Positions 25,617 through 34,258 of a stretch of 64,000 nucleotides of DNA are shown piece by piece (the first letter of the stretch is position 1; each line of letters opens with the position of its first letter). The notes under the pieces were generated by a model, which saw only the letters and a list, made by a program, of their open reading frames with translations, was not told where the DNA came from and made no database searches. The stretch is taken from assembly GCF_009735645.1 (NCBI RefSeq), contig NZ_CP032550.1, positions 2,108,001 through 2,172,000 of the forward strand, given 5' to 3'. A program made the translations under genes and the position numbers. This DNA comes from Microbacterium oryzae. Lineage in GTDB: Bacteria > Actinomycetota > Actinomycetes > Actinomycetales > Microbacteriaceae.

Positions 25617-26993
25617 TCAGGAGCGGGCGGCGGAGCGCATGCCGGCGGCGTCCCGCTCCCACGCCGCGCGCATGAAGCGGCGCACGTCCTCATCCACCCG
25701 GATGTCGGATGGCCGCAGCGGCCGGGTGAGGTAGAGCCCTTCGAGCGACGTGAGGCGGCTGAGCGCGACGTACGTCTGCCCCGGCGCGAACGCCCCGGAT
25801 CCGAGGTCGACGATCGCCCGGTCGTACGTCTTGCCCTGCGACTTGTGGATGGTCACCGCCCATGCGAGCCGCAGCGGGAACTGCGTGAACTCCGCCACGA
25901 CGTCGCGGCTGAGCTTCTTCGTCGCGGCGTCGTAGGAGTACCGGTGCTTCTCCCACACCGTCGGCTCCACGTCGAACTCCTCGCCGTCGACGTCCACCCG
26001 CACGGAGTCGCCCAGGATGCGCGTGACCGTGCCGATCGTCCCGTTCACCCAGCGCGGGCCATCCGGGCCGGCGATGTCGTTGCGCAGGAACATCACCTGC
26101 GCCCCCACCTTGAGCTTCAGCTCGTCGTCGGCGGGATACACGTCGCCGCGGCCGAAGTCGCCGCTGATGTCGGCCTTCGCCGTCTGCTCGCGCCCCTTCA
26201 GAGCCGCGAGATGGGTCGCATTGATCGCGTTGACGCGGTCGTTGCGGGTCGCGAGGGTGATGACGGGGTCGGAGGGGTCGGACGGCGGGGTCCGCGCACC
26301 GGCCCGGTTCAGCGTCTCGGCGATATCGGCCGTCACGCGGCCGTACCGCACCGCGTTCAGCATCGCCTTGAAGCCGTCGTCGGACTGGCGGTGGATGTGC
26401 GTCAGCTCTCGGATGTGCAGCTCCGCACCGTGCCGCCCGAGGTCGATGAGGCCGTCGCCGCCGGGCTCGATCCCCGCCCAGACGTGCGCGTCGAAGAACC
26501 AGAACGACCGGTAGTGGTCCTGGATGTACCGCGCCTCGTCGCCGCGGGGCGGAACCGGCGCCAGCTGATACGGGTCGCCGAACATCACCACCTGCACCCC
26601 GCCGAAGGGCTCGCGGCGGCGCCCGCGCGCCTGCCGCAGCGACCGGTCGATGCCATCCATGAGGTCGGCGTTCACCATCGAGATCTCGTCGATGACGAGC
26701 GTGTCGATGGCGTTCAGCAGCTTGCGCGTGGCGTCGCTCTGCTCGAGGTCCTGGTCGGCGATGAGGCCGATGGGGAGCTTGAACAGCGAGTGGATGGTCT
26801 GGCCCTCGACGTTGAGAGCGGCCACGCCCGTGGGCGCGCAGATGGCGATCTGCTTGCTCGTGTTCCAGGTCAGATGGCGCAGCAGGGTCGATTTGCCGGT
26901 GCCGGCGCGCCCCGTGATGAAGACATGCTCGCGCGTGTCCTCGATGAGGCGGAACAGGGCTTCCTGCTCCGCCGACAGAGCAGGTGCGGTCAC
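25617..26993 (-). CDS. PIF1/RecD-like superfamily-1 DNA helicase
   Basis: 458 residues. Helicase motifs in order: FITGRAGTGKSTLLRHL (Walker A), CAPTGVAALNVEGQTIHSLF, LVIDEISMV (Walker B), FGDPYQLAPV, LTHIHRQSD, and the C-terminal TIHKSQGKTYDRAIVDLG and YVALSRLTSLEGLYL. This is the PIF1-like 5'-3' helicase family found in many bacteria; roles in replication restart or G-quadruplex unwinding are inferred from homologues. The GTG at 26993 looks leaderless: TACCAT ends 6 nt upstream, which also explains the GGAGGG touching the start codon. An ATG at 27035 is an unlikely alternative. The gene is divergent from the one-TM protein gene. Confidence 0.88.
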   Translation of the reverse strand: MTAPALSAEQEALFRLIEDTREHVFITGRAGTGKSTLLRHLTWNTSKQIAICAPTGVAALNVEGQTIHSLFKLPIGLIADQDLEQSDATRKLLNAIDTLVIDEISMVNADLMDGIDRSLRQARGRRREPFGGVQVVMFGDPYQLAPVPPRGDEARYIQDHYRSFWFFDAHVWAGIEPGGDGLIDLGRHGAELHIRELTHIHRQSDDGFKAMLNAVRYGRVTADIAETLNRAGARTPPSDPSDPVITLATRNDRVNAINATHLAALKGREQTAKADISGDFGRGDVYPADDELKLKVGAQVMFLRNDIAGPDGPRWVNGTIGTVTRILGDSVRVDVDGEEFDVEPTVWEKHRYSYDAATKKLSRDVVAEFTQFPLRLAWAVTIHKSQGKTYDRAIVDLGSGAFAPGQTYVALSRLTSLEGLYLTRPLRPSDIRVDEDVRRFMRAAWERDAAGMRSAARS

Positions 26994-27088
26994 CCCTCCA
27001 TGGTACGAAACGCATCGGGGCGCGACCTGCGCCATCCACATGCGCGACCGGCGCCCCGTCATGCAGGATGCGCGCGGGTGCGCGTTCC

Positions 27089-27094
27089 TAGACT
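27089..27094 (+). promoter_or_regulatory. leaderless -10 (TAGACT) of the one-TM protein gene
   Basis: TAGACT ends 6 nt before the ATG at 27101, and only a weak GGCGG stands where a ribosome site would be. Confidence 0.5.
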
Positions 27095-27100
27095 GGCGGC

Positions 27101-28219
27101 ATGGAGCAGGCGACCCCGGACAGCGCCGTCGCGGCGCCCGAGGTCGACGGCGCCCCGGTTCCGCCGCGCCGCGAGCGCGCGCGTCGGCGGGGTTCGCGGA
27201 TGGCCGAGGCCGTCGGCTTCGTCGTCATCGGACTGCTGCTGGTTGCCGCGATCGCGGCCGGGTTCGCGTCGCTCTACCGCGCGTTCTGGGGTCCGGAGGC
27301 GTTCGTCGAGCGCTACGTGGGTCTTCTCGCGGACGGCCGGGCCGCCGATGCGCTGCGGGTGCCGGGAGTCGCGGTCGACTCCGCGGATCTCGAGGCCGCC
27401 GGCATCCCCGCGACCGTGAGCGACGCGCTGCTGCGGGAATCCGCGCTGCCGGACGACCTCGGCGATGTCGAGGTCGTCGACGCGCACCGCACCGGCGACG
27501 TCGTGGAGGTGACCGTCACCTACCGCGCGGAGGGGGCGGACGGGCGCTCCACCTTCCGCGTCGAGCAGGACGGCTGGTCGGGTGTGGTGCCCGCGTGGCG
27601 CTTCGAGACCACCCCGCTCGCCGTCGTCGACGTCACGGTCCGCGGCTCCATGCGCTTCACCGTCAACCGCTTCGAGCTCGACAAGCGGCAGGTGTCGGCC
27701 GACGGCGTGGACGCCCAGCCGCTGGATCCGGTGCCGCTGCTCGTCTTCACCCCCGGCGCCTACCAGGTGTCGGTGGACACGGCCGCCGCGGAGGCCGAGC
27801 CGGTGCGCGTGCTGGCCGAGGTGCCGCTGCGGCCGGTGCCCGTCGAGGTGCAGGCGAGCCCCACCCCCGAGTTCAACGACATCATCACCGAGCAGGTGCA
27901 CGCGTTCCTCGATCGCTGCACCGAGCAGCAGGTGCTGAAGCCCGCCGGATGCCCGTTCGGCTACGAGACGTACGAGCGCGTCCTCACGCCGCCGGTCTGG
28001 TCGATCGTGACCCAGCCGAACGTGATGGTCGTGCCCCACGAGGCCTACTGGGCGATCGCCCCGGCCGGCGCCATCGCGCACATCGAGATGGACGTGGCGT
28101 CGATCTATGACGGCTCGGTGTTCCACATCAGCCAGGACGTGACCTTCACCGTCGACGGGACGATCGACGTCCTCGCCGACGGATCGGCGGCCATCCGCAT
28201 CGGGTCGCCCGACGTCTGA
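27101..28219 (+). CDS. single-span membrane protein with large extracytoplasmic region, unknown function
   Basis: 372 residues. A basic cytoplasmic N-terminus (PPRRERARRRGSR) precedes one membrane span (VGFVVIGLLLVAAIAAGFASLY), after which about 310 residues lie outside. The external part is beta-rich, with an NTF2/lumazine-like start (FVERYVGLLADGRAADALRVPG) and repeated strands; two Cys (LDRCTEQQVLKPAGC) could form a disulfide. It is probably surface-associated; no enzymatic motif is seen. It ends 5 bp before the convergent CopD-CtaG gene. Confidence 0.75.
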   Translation: MEQATPDSAVAAPEVDGAPVPPRRERARRRGSRMAEAVGFVVIGLLLVAAIAAGFASLYRAFWGPEAFVERYVGLLADGRAADALRVPGVAVDSADLEAAGIPATVSDALLRESALPDDLGDVEVVDAHRTGDVVEVTVTYRAEGADGRSTFRVEQDGWSGVVPAWRFETTPLAVVDVTVRGSMRFTVNRFELDKRQVSADGVDAQPLDPVPLLVFTPGAYQVSVDTAAAEAEPVRVLAEVPLRPVPVEVQASPTPEFNDIITEQVHAFLDRCTEQQVLKPAGCPFGYETYERVLTPPVWSIVTQPNVMVVPHEAYWAIAPAGAIAHIEMDVASIYDGSVFHISQDVTFTVDGTIDVLADGSAAIRIGSPDV

Positions 28220-28224
28220 CCGGG

Positions 28225-30195
28225 TCAGAGGCCGCGCGCGCGGTCCCGCTCGGCGATCTTCGCGAGCCGCGCGTTGTACTCCTCGAGCTCGGCGTCGCCG
28301 GTGCGGTCGGCGTGACGGTCGGCGCGGCGCTGCGTGCGCTCGTCGCTGCGGCTCCACTGGATGGCCACGATCACGGCCGTGATGAGCGTCGGGATCTCGC
28401 CGATCGACCATGCGATGCCGCCGCCGGTGTACTGGTCGTCGAGGGGCGACGCGCCCCAGGTGCGACCGAGCGACCCGAACCACTCCGCGGCCATGAGCCC
28501 GGAGTGGCTCATGATCGAGATGCCGAAGAACGCGTGCATCGCCATCGTCACGATGAGGATCACGAGGCGCCCCGCGTACGGCAGCCGGTACGGGACCGGG
28601 TCGATGCCGACGAGGATCATCACGAACAGGTACCCCGACAGCAGGAAGTGCACGATCATCCACTCGTGCCCCAGGTGGTCGTAGAGCGACCAGCGGAAGA
28701 GGTCGGAGTAGTAGAACAGCCACAGCGACCCGATGAAGATGCCGGCCGCGACGAGCGGGTGCGTGATCACGCGCGCGAAGGGGCTGTGGACGGCCCAGAG
28801 GATCCACTCGCGTCCGCCGCGGGTGCCGTCGTCGCGCTTGCGGATGGCCCGCGCCGCCAGGGTGACGGGCGCTCCCGGCACGAGGAGCAGCGGGATGGCC
28901 ATGCTCAGCAGCATGTGGCCCAGCATGTGCATGCTGAAGAGGTAGTCGCCGTAGGCGGTGAGCGGCCCGCACGTCACCCACACCAGGAGCAGCAGGCCCA
29001 GCACCCACAGGATCGTGCGGTGGATCGGCCAGCTGTCGCCGCGTCGACGCAGGCGCATCACGCCCGCGACGTAGAAGAAGATGCCGAACCCGGCGACGAA
29101 GACCCAGAGCAGGTCGATGTCCCACGCCGTGAACCAGCGGGCGATGGTGAGCTCGGGCGGCAGCGGGGCGTCGGTGAGGATCTCCGCCGGTGTCGTCTGC
29201 GGGGCGGCGAGCTCGCCCTCCGGCGGCGCGGTGCGGGCGAGTGCGGCGGCGGCGCCGCTGGCGATGCCCATGAAGACGAGCTCCACCGCGACCAGTCCCC
29301 AGAACGCGCTCCGGCCATCCGACGCCTTCGCGAGCAGCCGCCGCCGGTAGAGCGCGCCGAGCACGCCCATCGCCACGAGCGCGACGATCTTCGCCGCGAG
29401 GATCGCGCCGTAGGGCGTCAGCAGCTGATCCCACTGTCCGATCGAGGCGAGGGTGCGCGCGTAGCCCGACACCGCGACGACGATGAACGCGGCCAGGGCG
29501 AGCGACGAGTAGCGCAGCAGGAGGGCGTGCAGGCGGTCCGCGGGCAGGGCGGGGCGCACCATCACGAGGAGGAGGAGTCCGCCCAGCCACACGGCGGCGC
29601 CGACGAGGTGCAGCAGGAGCGCGGTGACGGTGGCGTTGTGATCGGCGAGGTCGCCGGAGTGCCCCTGCGTGGCCATGGGCACGAGCGTCACGGCGGCGAG
29701 GATGGCCGTGAGCAGGGTGGGCGTCCACGAGCGGATGGCGAACGCGAGCACCGTGACGATCGCCGCGAGGACGGTGGTGAGGAGCCACGCGCTGCCGAGC
29801 TCGGTGTCGACGAGGAAGCGGCCGAGCTGCGCACCGAACTCCGCACCGAGGCTGAGCTGCGGGTTGAACGACGACAGGAAGGTGAGGAAGCCGACGGTGC
29901 CGCTGGCCAGGGTCAGGACGGCCGCGCCGATCGACGCCATGTCGAGCGCGACGTCGAACTCCTTCTCCTGCGCGCGCAGGCCGAACAGCGCCAGCACGAG
30001 GGCGCCGAGCATGGCCGCGGCGGAGAGGTTGACGACGAGCTTCGCGACCGGGAGCCCCCAGCGGACGAAGGCGCCGGGGTCGGCGGTGAAGCGGGGGGCC
30101 GCACCGCCGCCGACGGCCAGGCCCACGATCACCGCGATGACGGCGGCGGCCATGAGGATGAGGGGCCCTGCGGCCCGCAGCGCGCGCGCGTTCAC
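28225..30195 (-). CDS. CopD - CtaG fusion membrane protein (copper handling / cytochrome oxidase assembly)
   Basis: 656 residues with about 14-15 membrane segments. The N-terminal half is CopD-like (copper resistance/uptake; HLVGAAVWLGGLLLL and GYARTLASIGQWDQLLTPYGAILAAKI), and the C-terminal half is Caa3_CtaG (HMLGHMLLSMAIPLLLVPGAPVTLAARAIRK ... HEWMIVHFLLSGYLFVMILVGIDPVPYRLPYAGRL ... MAMHAFFGISIM), which assembles the copper centre of caa3-type oxidases. Such fusions are common in actinobacteria. The His/Met clusters in the CtaG half are likely copper ligands. The start is a leaderless GTG: TAGGGT ends 6 nt upstream. Confidence 0.9.
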   Translation of the reverse strand: MNARALRAAGPLILMAAAVIAVIVGLAVGGGAAPRFTADPGAFVRWGLPVAKLVVNLSAAAMLGALVLALFGLRAQEKEFDVALDMASIGAAVLTLASGTVGFLTFLSSFNPQLSLGAEFGAQLGRFLVDTELGSAWLLTTVLAAIVTVLAFAIRSWTPTLLTAILAAVTLVPMATQGHSGDLADHNATVTALLLHLVGAAVWLGGLLLLVMVRPALPADRLHALLLRYSSLALAAFIVVAVSGYARTLASIGQWDQLLTPYGAILAAKIVALVAMGVLGALYRRRLLAKASDGRSAFWGLVAVELVFMGIASGAAAALARTAPPEGELAAPQTTPAEILTDAPLPPELTIARWFTAWDIDLLWVFVAGFGIFFYVAGVMRLRRRGDSWPIHRTILWVLGLLLLVWVTCGPLTAYGDYLFSMHMLGHMLLSMAIPLLLVPGAPVTLAARAIRKRDDGTRGGREWILWAVHSPFARVITHPLVAAGIFIGSLWLFYYSDLFRWSLYDHLGHEWMIVHFLLSGYLFVMILVGIDPVPYRLPYAGRLVILIVTMAMHAFFGISIMSHSGLMAAEWFGSLGRTWGASPLDDQYTGGGIAWSIGEIPTLITAVIVAIQWSRSDERTQRRADRHADRTGDAELEEYNARLAKIAERDRARGL

Positions 30196-30253
30196 TCTTC
30201 AACCCTAGGCGCGCGGTGCTGGGTGGTTCCCCGACGCGGGAGGCCGGGGACGC

Positions 30254-30289
30254 CGAGAGGGGGCCGCCCGGATGGACGGCCCCCTCTCG
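30254..30289 (-). terminator. intrinsic terminator of the HU gene
   Basis: Perfect 13-bp arms CGAGAGGGGGCCG / CGGCCCCCTCTCG (30254-30266, 30277-30289) with a 10-nt loop, 12 bp after the HU stop codon on the minus strand. Confidence 0.75.
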
Positions 30290-30300
30290 CGGCAGGCGTC

Positions 30301-30588
30301 TTACTTGACGGCGGCCTTCAGCTTCGAGCCGGCGGTCACCTTGACGCGCTTGCCGGCGGGGATGGCGATCTCGTCGCCGGTCTGCGGGTTGCGGCCCGTG
30401 CGCGCGGCGGTGTCGACCTGCTCGAACGCGATCCAGCCGGGGATCGAGACCTTCGCACCCTTGGCGACGGACTCGGAGACCGAGGTGAACAGGGCGTCGA
30501 GCACGCCGGAGACGGCGGACTGGCTCTGGCCCGTGGCGCTGGCGATGCTCGCGACGAGCTCGGTCTTGGTGATGGTCTTGTCGGCCAT
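30301..30588 (-). CDS. hup: HU-family nucleoid DNA-binding protein
   Basis: 95 residues, normal HU length. The sequence opens ADKTITKTELVASIASATGQSQSAVSGVLDALF; the beta-arm carries the family signature GRNPQTGDEIAIPAGKRVKV; and it ends GSKLKAAVK. It binds DNA non-specifically as a dimer and compacts the nucleoid. It lacks the long Lys/Ala-rich C-terminal tail of mycobacterial/Streptomyces HupS-type proteins. GGAGG precedes the ATG, and a possible -10 (TACATT) lies about 85 bp upstream. The 217 bp between this gene and the 73-bp repeats contain only this leader and promoter region, as far as I can see. Confidence 0.95.
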   Translation of the reverse strand: MADKTITKTELVASIASATGQSQSAVSGVLDALFTSVSESVAKGAKVSIPGWIAFEQVDTAARTGRNPQTGDEIAIPAGKRVKVTAGSKLKAAVK

Positions 30589-30805
30589 GTCATCCTCCAG
30601 CGGCGTGAGGACGCCGCGACGTTCGTGTGGACCGGCGACGATTGCCTCCGGTGGTCTTGCGACCGTGTCGAATGTACCAACGACCCGCATGATTCCGCGG
30701 ATTCTCGGGCAGATGGGCCAGATTCGGTCGGCGTGTCGTGTGACGGCTGTGACGGATGGGGCGGGTGTGACGACTTGGGTCGCCGAGTCGCGGGGCGCGG
30801 CCGTT

Positions 30806-30979
30806 CGGTGGTGCCGTTCTCGTGGGATGCGGGCCGTATCGACGAGTTCGGCACCACCGAGCGCGAGGGCCCGGGAGTCGGTAGTGCCGTTCTCGCGGAA
30901 TGCGGACCCTATCGGCGAGTTCAGCACCATCGAACGCGACGGCCCGGCAGTCGGTGGTGCGGAACTCGCGGAATACGCG
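30806..30979. repeat. 73-bp palindromic tandem repeat, 2.4 copies
   Basis: Units start at 30806, 30879 and (partial) 30952, an exact 73-bp period. Each full unit is itself a near-palindrome of about 54 bp: CGGTGGTGCCG on the left and CGGCACCACCG on the right, with inner CTCGT/ACGAG pairs (unit 1: 30806-30859; unit 2, with a few changes: 30879-30932). The third copy keeps the left arm only. It looks like a REP/MITE-like palindromic element between HU and the ribosomal operon. Confidence 0.7.
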
Positions 30980-30991
30980 GCCGGAGACGCG

Positions 30992-31029
30992 GAAGAGGGC
31001 GGGACTCCCGAAGGAGTCCCGCCCTCTTC
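30992..31029 (-). terminator. strong intrinsic terminator of the ribosomal protein operon
   Basis: Perfect 17-bp arms GAAGAGGGCGGGACTCC / GGAGTCCCGCCCTCTTC with loop CGAA, 13 bp downstream of the rpsN stop codon. Confidence 0.85.
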
Positions 31030-31042
31030 TCGAAGCGGGTGC

Positions 31043-31348
31043 TTACCAGCTCGACTTGGTCACGCCGGGCAGCTCGCCCCGGTGCGCCATGTCGCGGAAG
31101 CGGACACGCGAGATGCCGAACTTCGTCAGCACGCCGCGGGGGCGGCCGTCGATGACGTCGCGCGAACGCAGACGCACCGGCGACGCGTTGCGGGGCAGCT
31201 TCTGCAGGCCCACGCGCGCGGCCTCGCGGACCTCGTCCGACGCGTTCGGGTCGACGAGCTGCTTCTTCAGCTCGAGGCGCTTCGCCGCGTAGCGGTCGAC
31301 GATCACCTTGCGCTGCTCGTTGCGAGCGATCTTGCTCTTCTTCGCCAT
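31043..31348 (-). CDS. rpsN: 30S ribosomal protein S14, zinc-independent form
   Basis: 101 residues, the long zinc-independent S14 form. It starts [13 protein letters not shown] and ends with the family signature [33 protein letters not shown]; the CxxC zinc ribbon of the short form is absent. It is the last gene of a three-gene operon (rpmB-rpmG-rpsN) 2 bp after rpmG, followed by a strong hairpin. In many actinobacteria this set of cysteine-free paralogues is Zur-controlled, but I find no Zur-like box upstream of rpmB, so here it may be the constitutive set. Confidence 0.96.
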   Translation of the reverse strand: MAKKSKIARNEQRKVIVDRYAAKRLELKKQLVDPNASDEVREAARVGLQKLPRNASPVRLRSRDVIDGRPRGVLTKFGISRVRFRDMAHRGELPGVTKSSW

Positions 31349-31350
31349 GA

Positions 31351-31521
31351 TTAACGCTCCTCGCGGAAGTCGACGTGCTTGCGCACGACCGGGTCGTACT
31401 TCTTCAGCACGAGGCGGTCGGGGTTGTTGCGGCGGTTCTTCTTGGTCACGTACGTGTAGCCCGTGCCCGCGGTCGAACGCAGCTTGATGATGGGACGGAC
31501 GTCCTGAGCCTTCTTCGCCAT
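31351..31521 (-). CDS. rpmG: 50S ribosomal protein L33, zinc-independent form
   Basis: 56 residues: [20 protein letters not shown] at the start, then [20 protein letters not shown] and a DFREER end. There are no cysteines, so it is the zinc-independent type. The ATG shares one base with the rpmB stop (TAATG), and the stop is 2 bp before rpsN, so the three are translated together. Confidence 0.95.
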   Translation of the reverse strand: MAKKAQDVRPIIKLRSTAGTGYTYVTKKNRRNNPDRLVLKKYDPVVRKHVDFREER

Positions 31522-31757
31522 TAGAGCTTCACACCCTTCGCGAGGAGGTCCTTGACGACCGACTCGATGCCACGGGCGTCGATGGTCTTGATGCCCTTAG
31601 CCGACACGTTCAGCGTGACCTTGCGGCCCAGCGACGCGACGTAGTACGTCTTCTTCTGCACGTTCGGGTCGAAGCGGCGCTTCGTCCGTCGGTGCGAGTG
31701 CGAGACATTGTGACCGAAGCCGGGAACGGCACCGGTCACCTGGCACACAGCAGCCAT
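31521..31757 (-). CDS. rpmB: 50S ribosomal protein L28
   Basis: 78 residues with the family core [26 protein letters not shown] and the C-terminal [20 protein letters not shown]. Only one cysteine (AAVCQVTG) is left of the two CxxC pairs of zinc-binding L28, so this is a zinc-independent form. AAGGAG precedes the ATG. It is the first gene of the rpmB-rpmG-rpsN operon. The 176-bp upstream gap contains a short CACGAACTGCACGCAGGAGTG-type imperfect dyad but no convincing Zur box. Confidence 0.95.
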   Translation of the reverse strand: MAAVCQVTGAVPGFGHNVSHSHRRTKRRFDPNVQKKTYYVASLGRKVTLNVSAKGIKTIDARGIESVVKDLLAKGVKL

Positions 31758-31933
31758 GGTTCACTCCTTCACTACCGTGGAGCCGGACGGCCCCACCCAA
31801 GATCTCTTGTCTGCGCGGCCGTCATCCACCCGGAGACCGGGCTGTGTACGAATGGAGCCGCACGAACTGCACGCAGGAGTGCGTGCAGACAAACGACGAG
31901 CCTAGCACACCCGGGCGTGTCGACCGAACCGGC

Positions 31934-32911
31934 TCAGGGGCGCAGCAGCACCTTGCCAGAGCGGCCCGGCTGCGCGCTGGCTGCTGCCGCCTCCCGCGCG
32001 TCGTCGAAGGAGAACACGGCCTCGACCGGCAGCTCGACCTCGCCCGACCCCACGCGCTGGAAGAGCTCGCCCATGAGAGCGCGACGCTTCTCCGGCGCCA
32101 TGCTCGCGCTCACGCGGTTGCCCCAGAAGCCCCGCACGGTGGCCTGCTTGAAGATGAGGTCGCCGGAGGAGAGCTCGAGCTTCCCCGATCCCATCGCGCC
32201 GAACGACACCAGCGTGCCGCCCTCGCCGAGCAGCGAGAGGAGATCGCCCGCCGACGAGCCGCCCACCGAGTCGACCGCGGCCTTGGGCGTCGCACCGTCG
32301 AGGATGGCCTCCACGCGCTCGCGCCATCCCTCGTCCTCCGTGGAGACGACGTCGTGGATGCCGATGGCGGCGAGCTCCTCGATGCCCGCGTCGCGCCGCA
32401 CCAGCCCCAGCACGCGCACACCGCGTGCCCGGGCGAACTGCGCGACGAGGCGGCCGACGGCGCCGTTGGCGGTGTTCTGCGCGATCCAGTCGCCCTCCTG
32501 CACCTCGAGGAAGTCCAGCAGGCTCAGCGCGCTGAACGGCATCGCCACGAGCTGGGCGGCGGTCTCGTCGGCGATCGCCTCGGGCACCGGGATGAGCCCG
32601 GCCGCGTCGGCGACGAACGCCTCGGCCCAGACGCCGAAGGTCCCGCCGGTCACCACGCGCTGCCCCACCGCCAGGGAGTCGACGCCCTCGCCGAGCGCGT
32701 CGACGACGCCGAGCGCCTCGGTGCCGGCGCGGGCGGGCAGCTCGGGCTTGAAGCCGTAGGTGCCGCGGATGGTCCACAGGTCGTGGTTGTGGATGGGCGT
32801 GAGCACGGTGCGCACGCGCACCTGCCCGGCGCCGGGCTCGGGAAGCGGAGCCTCGGTCACCTCGAGGACGTCGGTCGCCTCGCCGAAGGAGGAGTGGGTG
32901 AGTGCGCGCAT
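31934..32911 (-). CDS. zinc-independent MDR-family quinone reductase-like dehydrogenase
   Basis: 325 residues of the medium-chain dehydrogenase/reductase superfamily, QOR-like. A GroES-like N-terminal domain (LTPIHNHDLWTIRGTYGFKPELPARAGTEALGVV) is followed by a Rossmann NADPH-binding domain around NTANGAVGRLVAQFARARGVRVLGLVRR. The catalytic zinc ligands of alcohol dehydrogenases are absent. The likely reaction is NADPH-dependent reduction of quinones or enones. It lies 42 bp after the TetR gene in the same direction; TetR/QOR pairs of this kind often respond to quinones or electrophiles. Confidence 0.85.
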   Translation of the reverse strand: MRALTHSSFGEATDVLEVTEAPLPEPGAGQVRVRTVLTPIHNHDLWTIRGTYGFKPELPARAGTEALGVVDALGEGVDSLAVGQRVVTGGTFGVWAEAFVADAAGLIPVPEAIADETAAQLVAMPFSALSLLDFLEVQEGDWIAQNTANGAVGRLVAQFARARGVRVLGLVRRDAGIEELAAIGIHDVVSTEDEGWRERVEAILDGATPKAAVDSVGGSSAGDLLSLLGEGGTLVSFGAMGSGKLELSSGDLIFKQATVRGFWGNRVSASMAPEKRRALMGELFQRVGSGEVELPVEAVFSFDDAREAAAASAQPGRSGKVLLRP

Positions 32912-32953
32912 GGTGCGGCCTTTCTGTCGGGGCGGGCGGATGGCCCGGATGGG

Positions 32954-33541
32954 CTAGGAGGTGAGGATGTCGGTGGTGAGGAGAGCGGACCGGAAGGGCT
33001 CGCGGTCGCGGCGGAGCCGGTCGACGAGCGCGGCGCCGAGCCACAGCTGGTAGAGCGACGCGCCGAGATCCGCCGCGGGTCGGCGCTCGGGGATGGAGCC
33101 GTCGGCGTATCCCGCGGTGACGGCGGCGGCGAGGAGGTCGACGACGCGACGGACGCCGTCGTCGAGCGCGCACCGCAGCGGCTCGGAGAAGTCGGCGACC
33201 TCGGCCGACAGCTTCACGACCAGGCAGCGCTCGGCCGACGCCTCCCCCGCCTGCCCTGCCCACGCCTCCGCGAGGTGGCGGATCCGCGCGCGAGCGGAGC
33301 CATCCTGCTCGTCGAGAACCGCCTGCATCGCCGCGAGGTAGCGCTCGACGTGCCGCTCGAGCACGGCGACACCGAACGCCTCCTTGGACGCGAAGTAGTG
33401 ATAGAACGACCCCTTCGGCACGCCGCACGCGCCGAGGATCTCCTGCAGACCCAGGCCGACGAAGCCCTTGTCGCGCATGAGGTCCTCGCCGGTCGCGAGG
33501 ATGGCGTCGCGCGCGAGCTGCGCTCTCTCGGTCCGGGGCAT
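32954..33541 (-). CDS. TetR/AcrR-family regulator
   Basis: 195 residues. The N-terminal helix-turn-helix reads LARDAILATGEDLMRDKGFVGLGLQEILGACGVPKGSFYHYFASKEAFG, standard for TetR. The C-terminal ligand domain (GSARARIRHLAEAWAGQAGEASAERCLVVKLSAEVAD) resembles YxaF/AcuR-like regulators, with one Cys in the ERCLVV segment. The start is leaderless: TAGCCT ends 6 nt before the ATG. An operator-like repeat lies 22 bp upstream. It probably represses itself and the adjacent reductase gene. Confidence 0.88.
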   Translation of the reverse strand: MPRTERAQLARDAILATGEDLMRDKGFVGLGLQEILGACGVPKGSFYHYFASKEAFGVAVLERHVERYLAAMQAVLDEQDGSARARIRHLAEAWAGQAGEASAERCLVVKLSAEVADFSEPLRCALDDGVRRVVDLLAAAVTAGYADGSIPERRPAADLGASLYQLWLGAALVDRLRRDREPFRSALLTTDILTS

Positions 33542-33562
33542 GCCTCGAGGCTACGCCCGAAT

Positions 33563-33577
33563 TAGACCGGTCGTCTA
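33563..33577 (-). promoter_or_regulatory. TetR operator candidate
   Basis: TAGAC-N5-GTCTA, a perfect 5-5-5 inverted repeat of the type bound by this TetR subclass. It covers the -35 region of the TetR promoter and the last codon of the mpg gene. Confidence 0.6.
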
Positions 33578-34258
33578 GAAACGGAGGGAACGCTCAGCAT
33601 CGGCAGCGCCCCGACCGAACCGGAAGGGCGAGACGGTGGGGTCTCCGGGGATCCAGAACCGCCAGGGGAAGGCGCTCGTGCCGGCTTCACCGGCGACGCC
33701 GACGCGCGGACCGGCTTCGCAGACCGGCGGGACATCGAGGAGCCGCAGGCGTGCCACCGCTCCCGCCTGCGGGGCGCCGTCGACGAGGTCGATGCCGTTG
33801 TGCGCCGCATGACGCAGGCCGATCGCGTCACCGAGGCGGCCCGGACCGCGGGCGAGGTCGCGGTCGGTGCGGGCGACGCCTCGCTCCTCCCGGCGGCGCC
33901 GCGCGACGTCGACTCCCCGCACGATCTCGCCCGCGCGCAGCAGCACTCCGCCGGCGGTGCCCGCCGCGCCGCAGACGACGTTGGCGCAGCTGTGGATGCC
34001 GTGACTGAGGTAGACGTAGAGGTGGCCGGGCTCGCCCCACATGGTGGCGTTGCGGGCGGTCGGGCCCATCCGCGCATGCGATCCGGCGTCGGGGACGTCG
34101 CCCGTGCCCCGACCGTGGTACGCCTCCACCTCGGTGATGCGCACCGTCACCTCGTCGCCGTCGACGACCGTGGTGAGCAGGCCCCCGAGCAGTCGCGGCG
34201 CGACCTCGATCGGCAGGGCGAGCAGCTCCTCGCGGCTCACATCGTGGAAGTCGCTCAT
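33575..34258 (-). CDS. mpg: DNA-3-methyladenine glycosylase (AAG/Mpg family)
   Basis: 227 residues, typical for bacterial AAG-type base-excision glycosylases, which remove 3-methyladenine, hypoxanthine and other alkylated purines. Family landmarks are PRLLGGLLTT, VRITEVEAYHGRGTGD (with the catalytic Glu), DAGSHARMGPTARNATMWGEPGHLYVYLSHGIHSCANVVCG and a PVCEAGPRVGV region. The ATG overlaps the stop of the upstream beta-propeller-like gene (ATGA), placing it last in the zinc-operon transcript. Confidence 0.93.
   Translation of the reverse strand: MSDFHDVSREELLALPIEVAPRLLGGLLTTVVDGDEVTVRITEVEAYHGRGTGDVPDAGSHARMGPTARNATMWGEPGHLYVYLSHGIHSCANVVCGAAGTAGGVLLRAGEIVRGVDVARRRREERGVARTDRDLARGPGRLGDAIGLRHAAHNGIDLVDGAPQAGAVARLRLLDVPPVCEAGPRVGVAGEAGTSAFPWRFWIPGDPTVSPFRFGRGAADAERSLRF

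Noticed and set aside
31758..31933. Zur box upstream of rpmB-rpmG-rpsN
   Set aside because: The zinc-independent paralogues made this likely, but the gap contains no AT-rich dyad like those in front of znuA and znuC.
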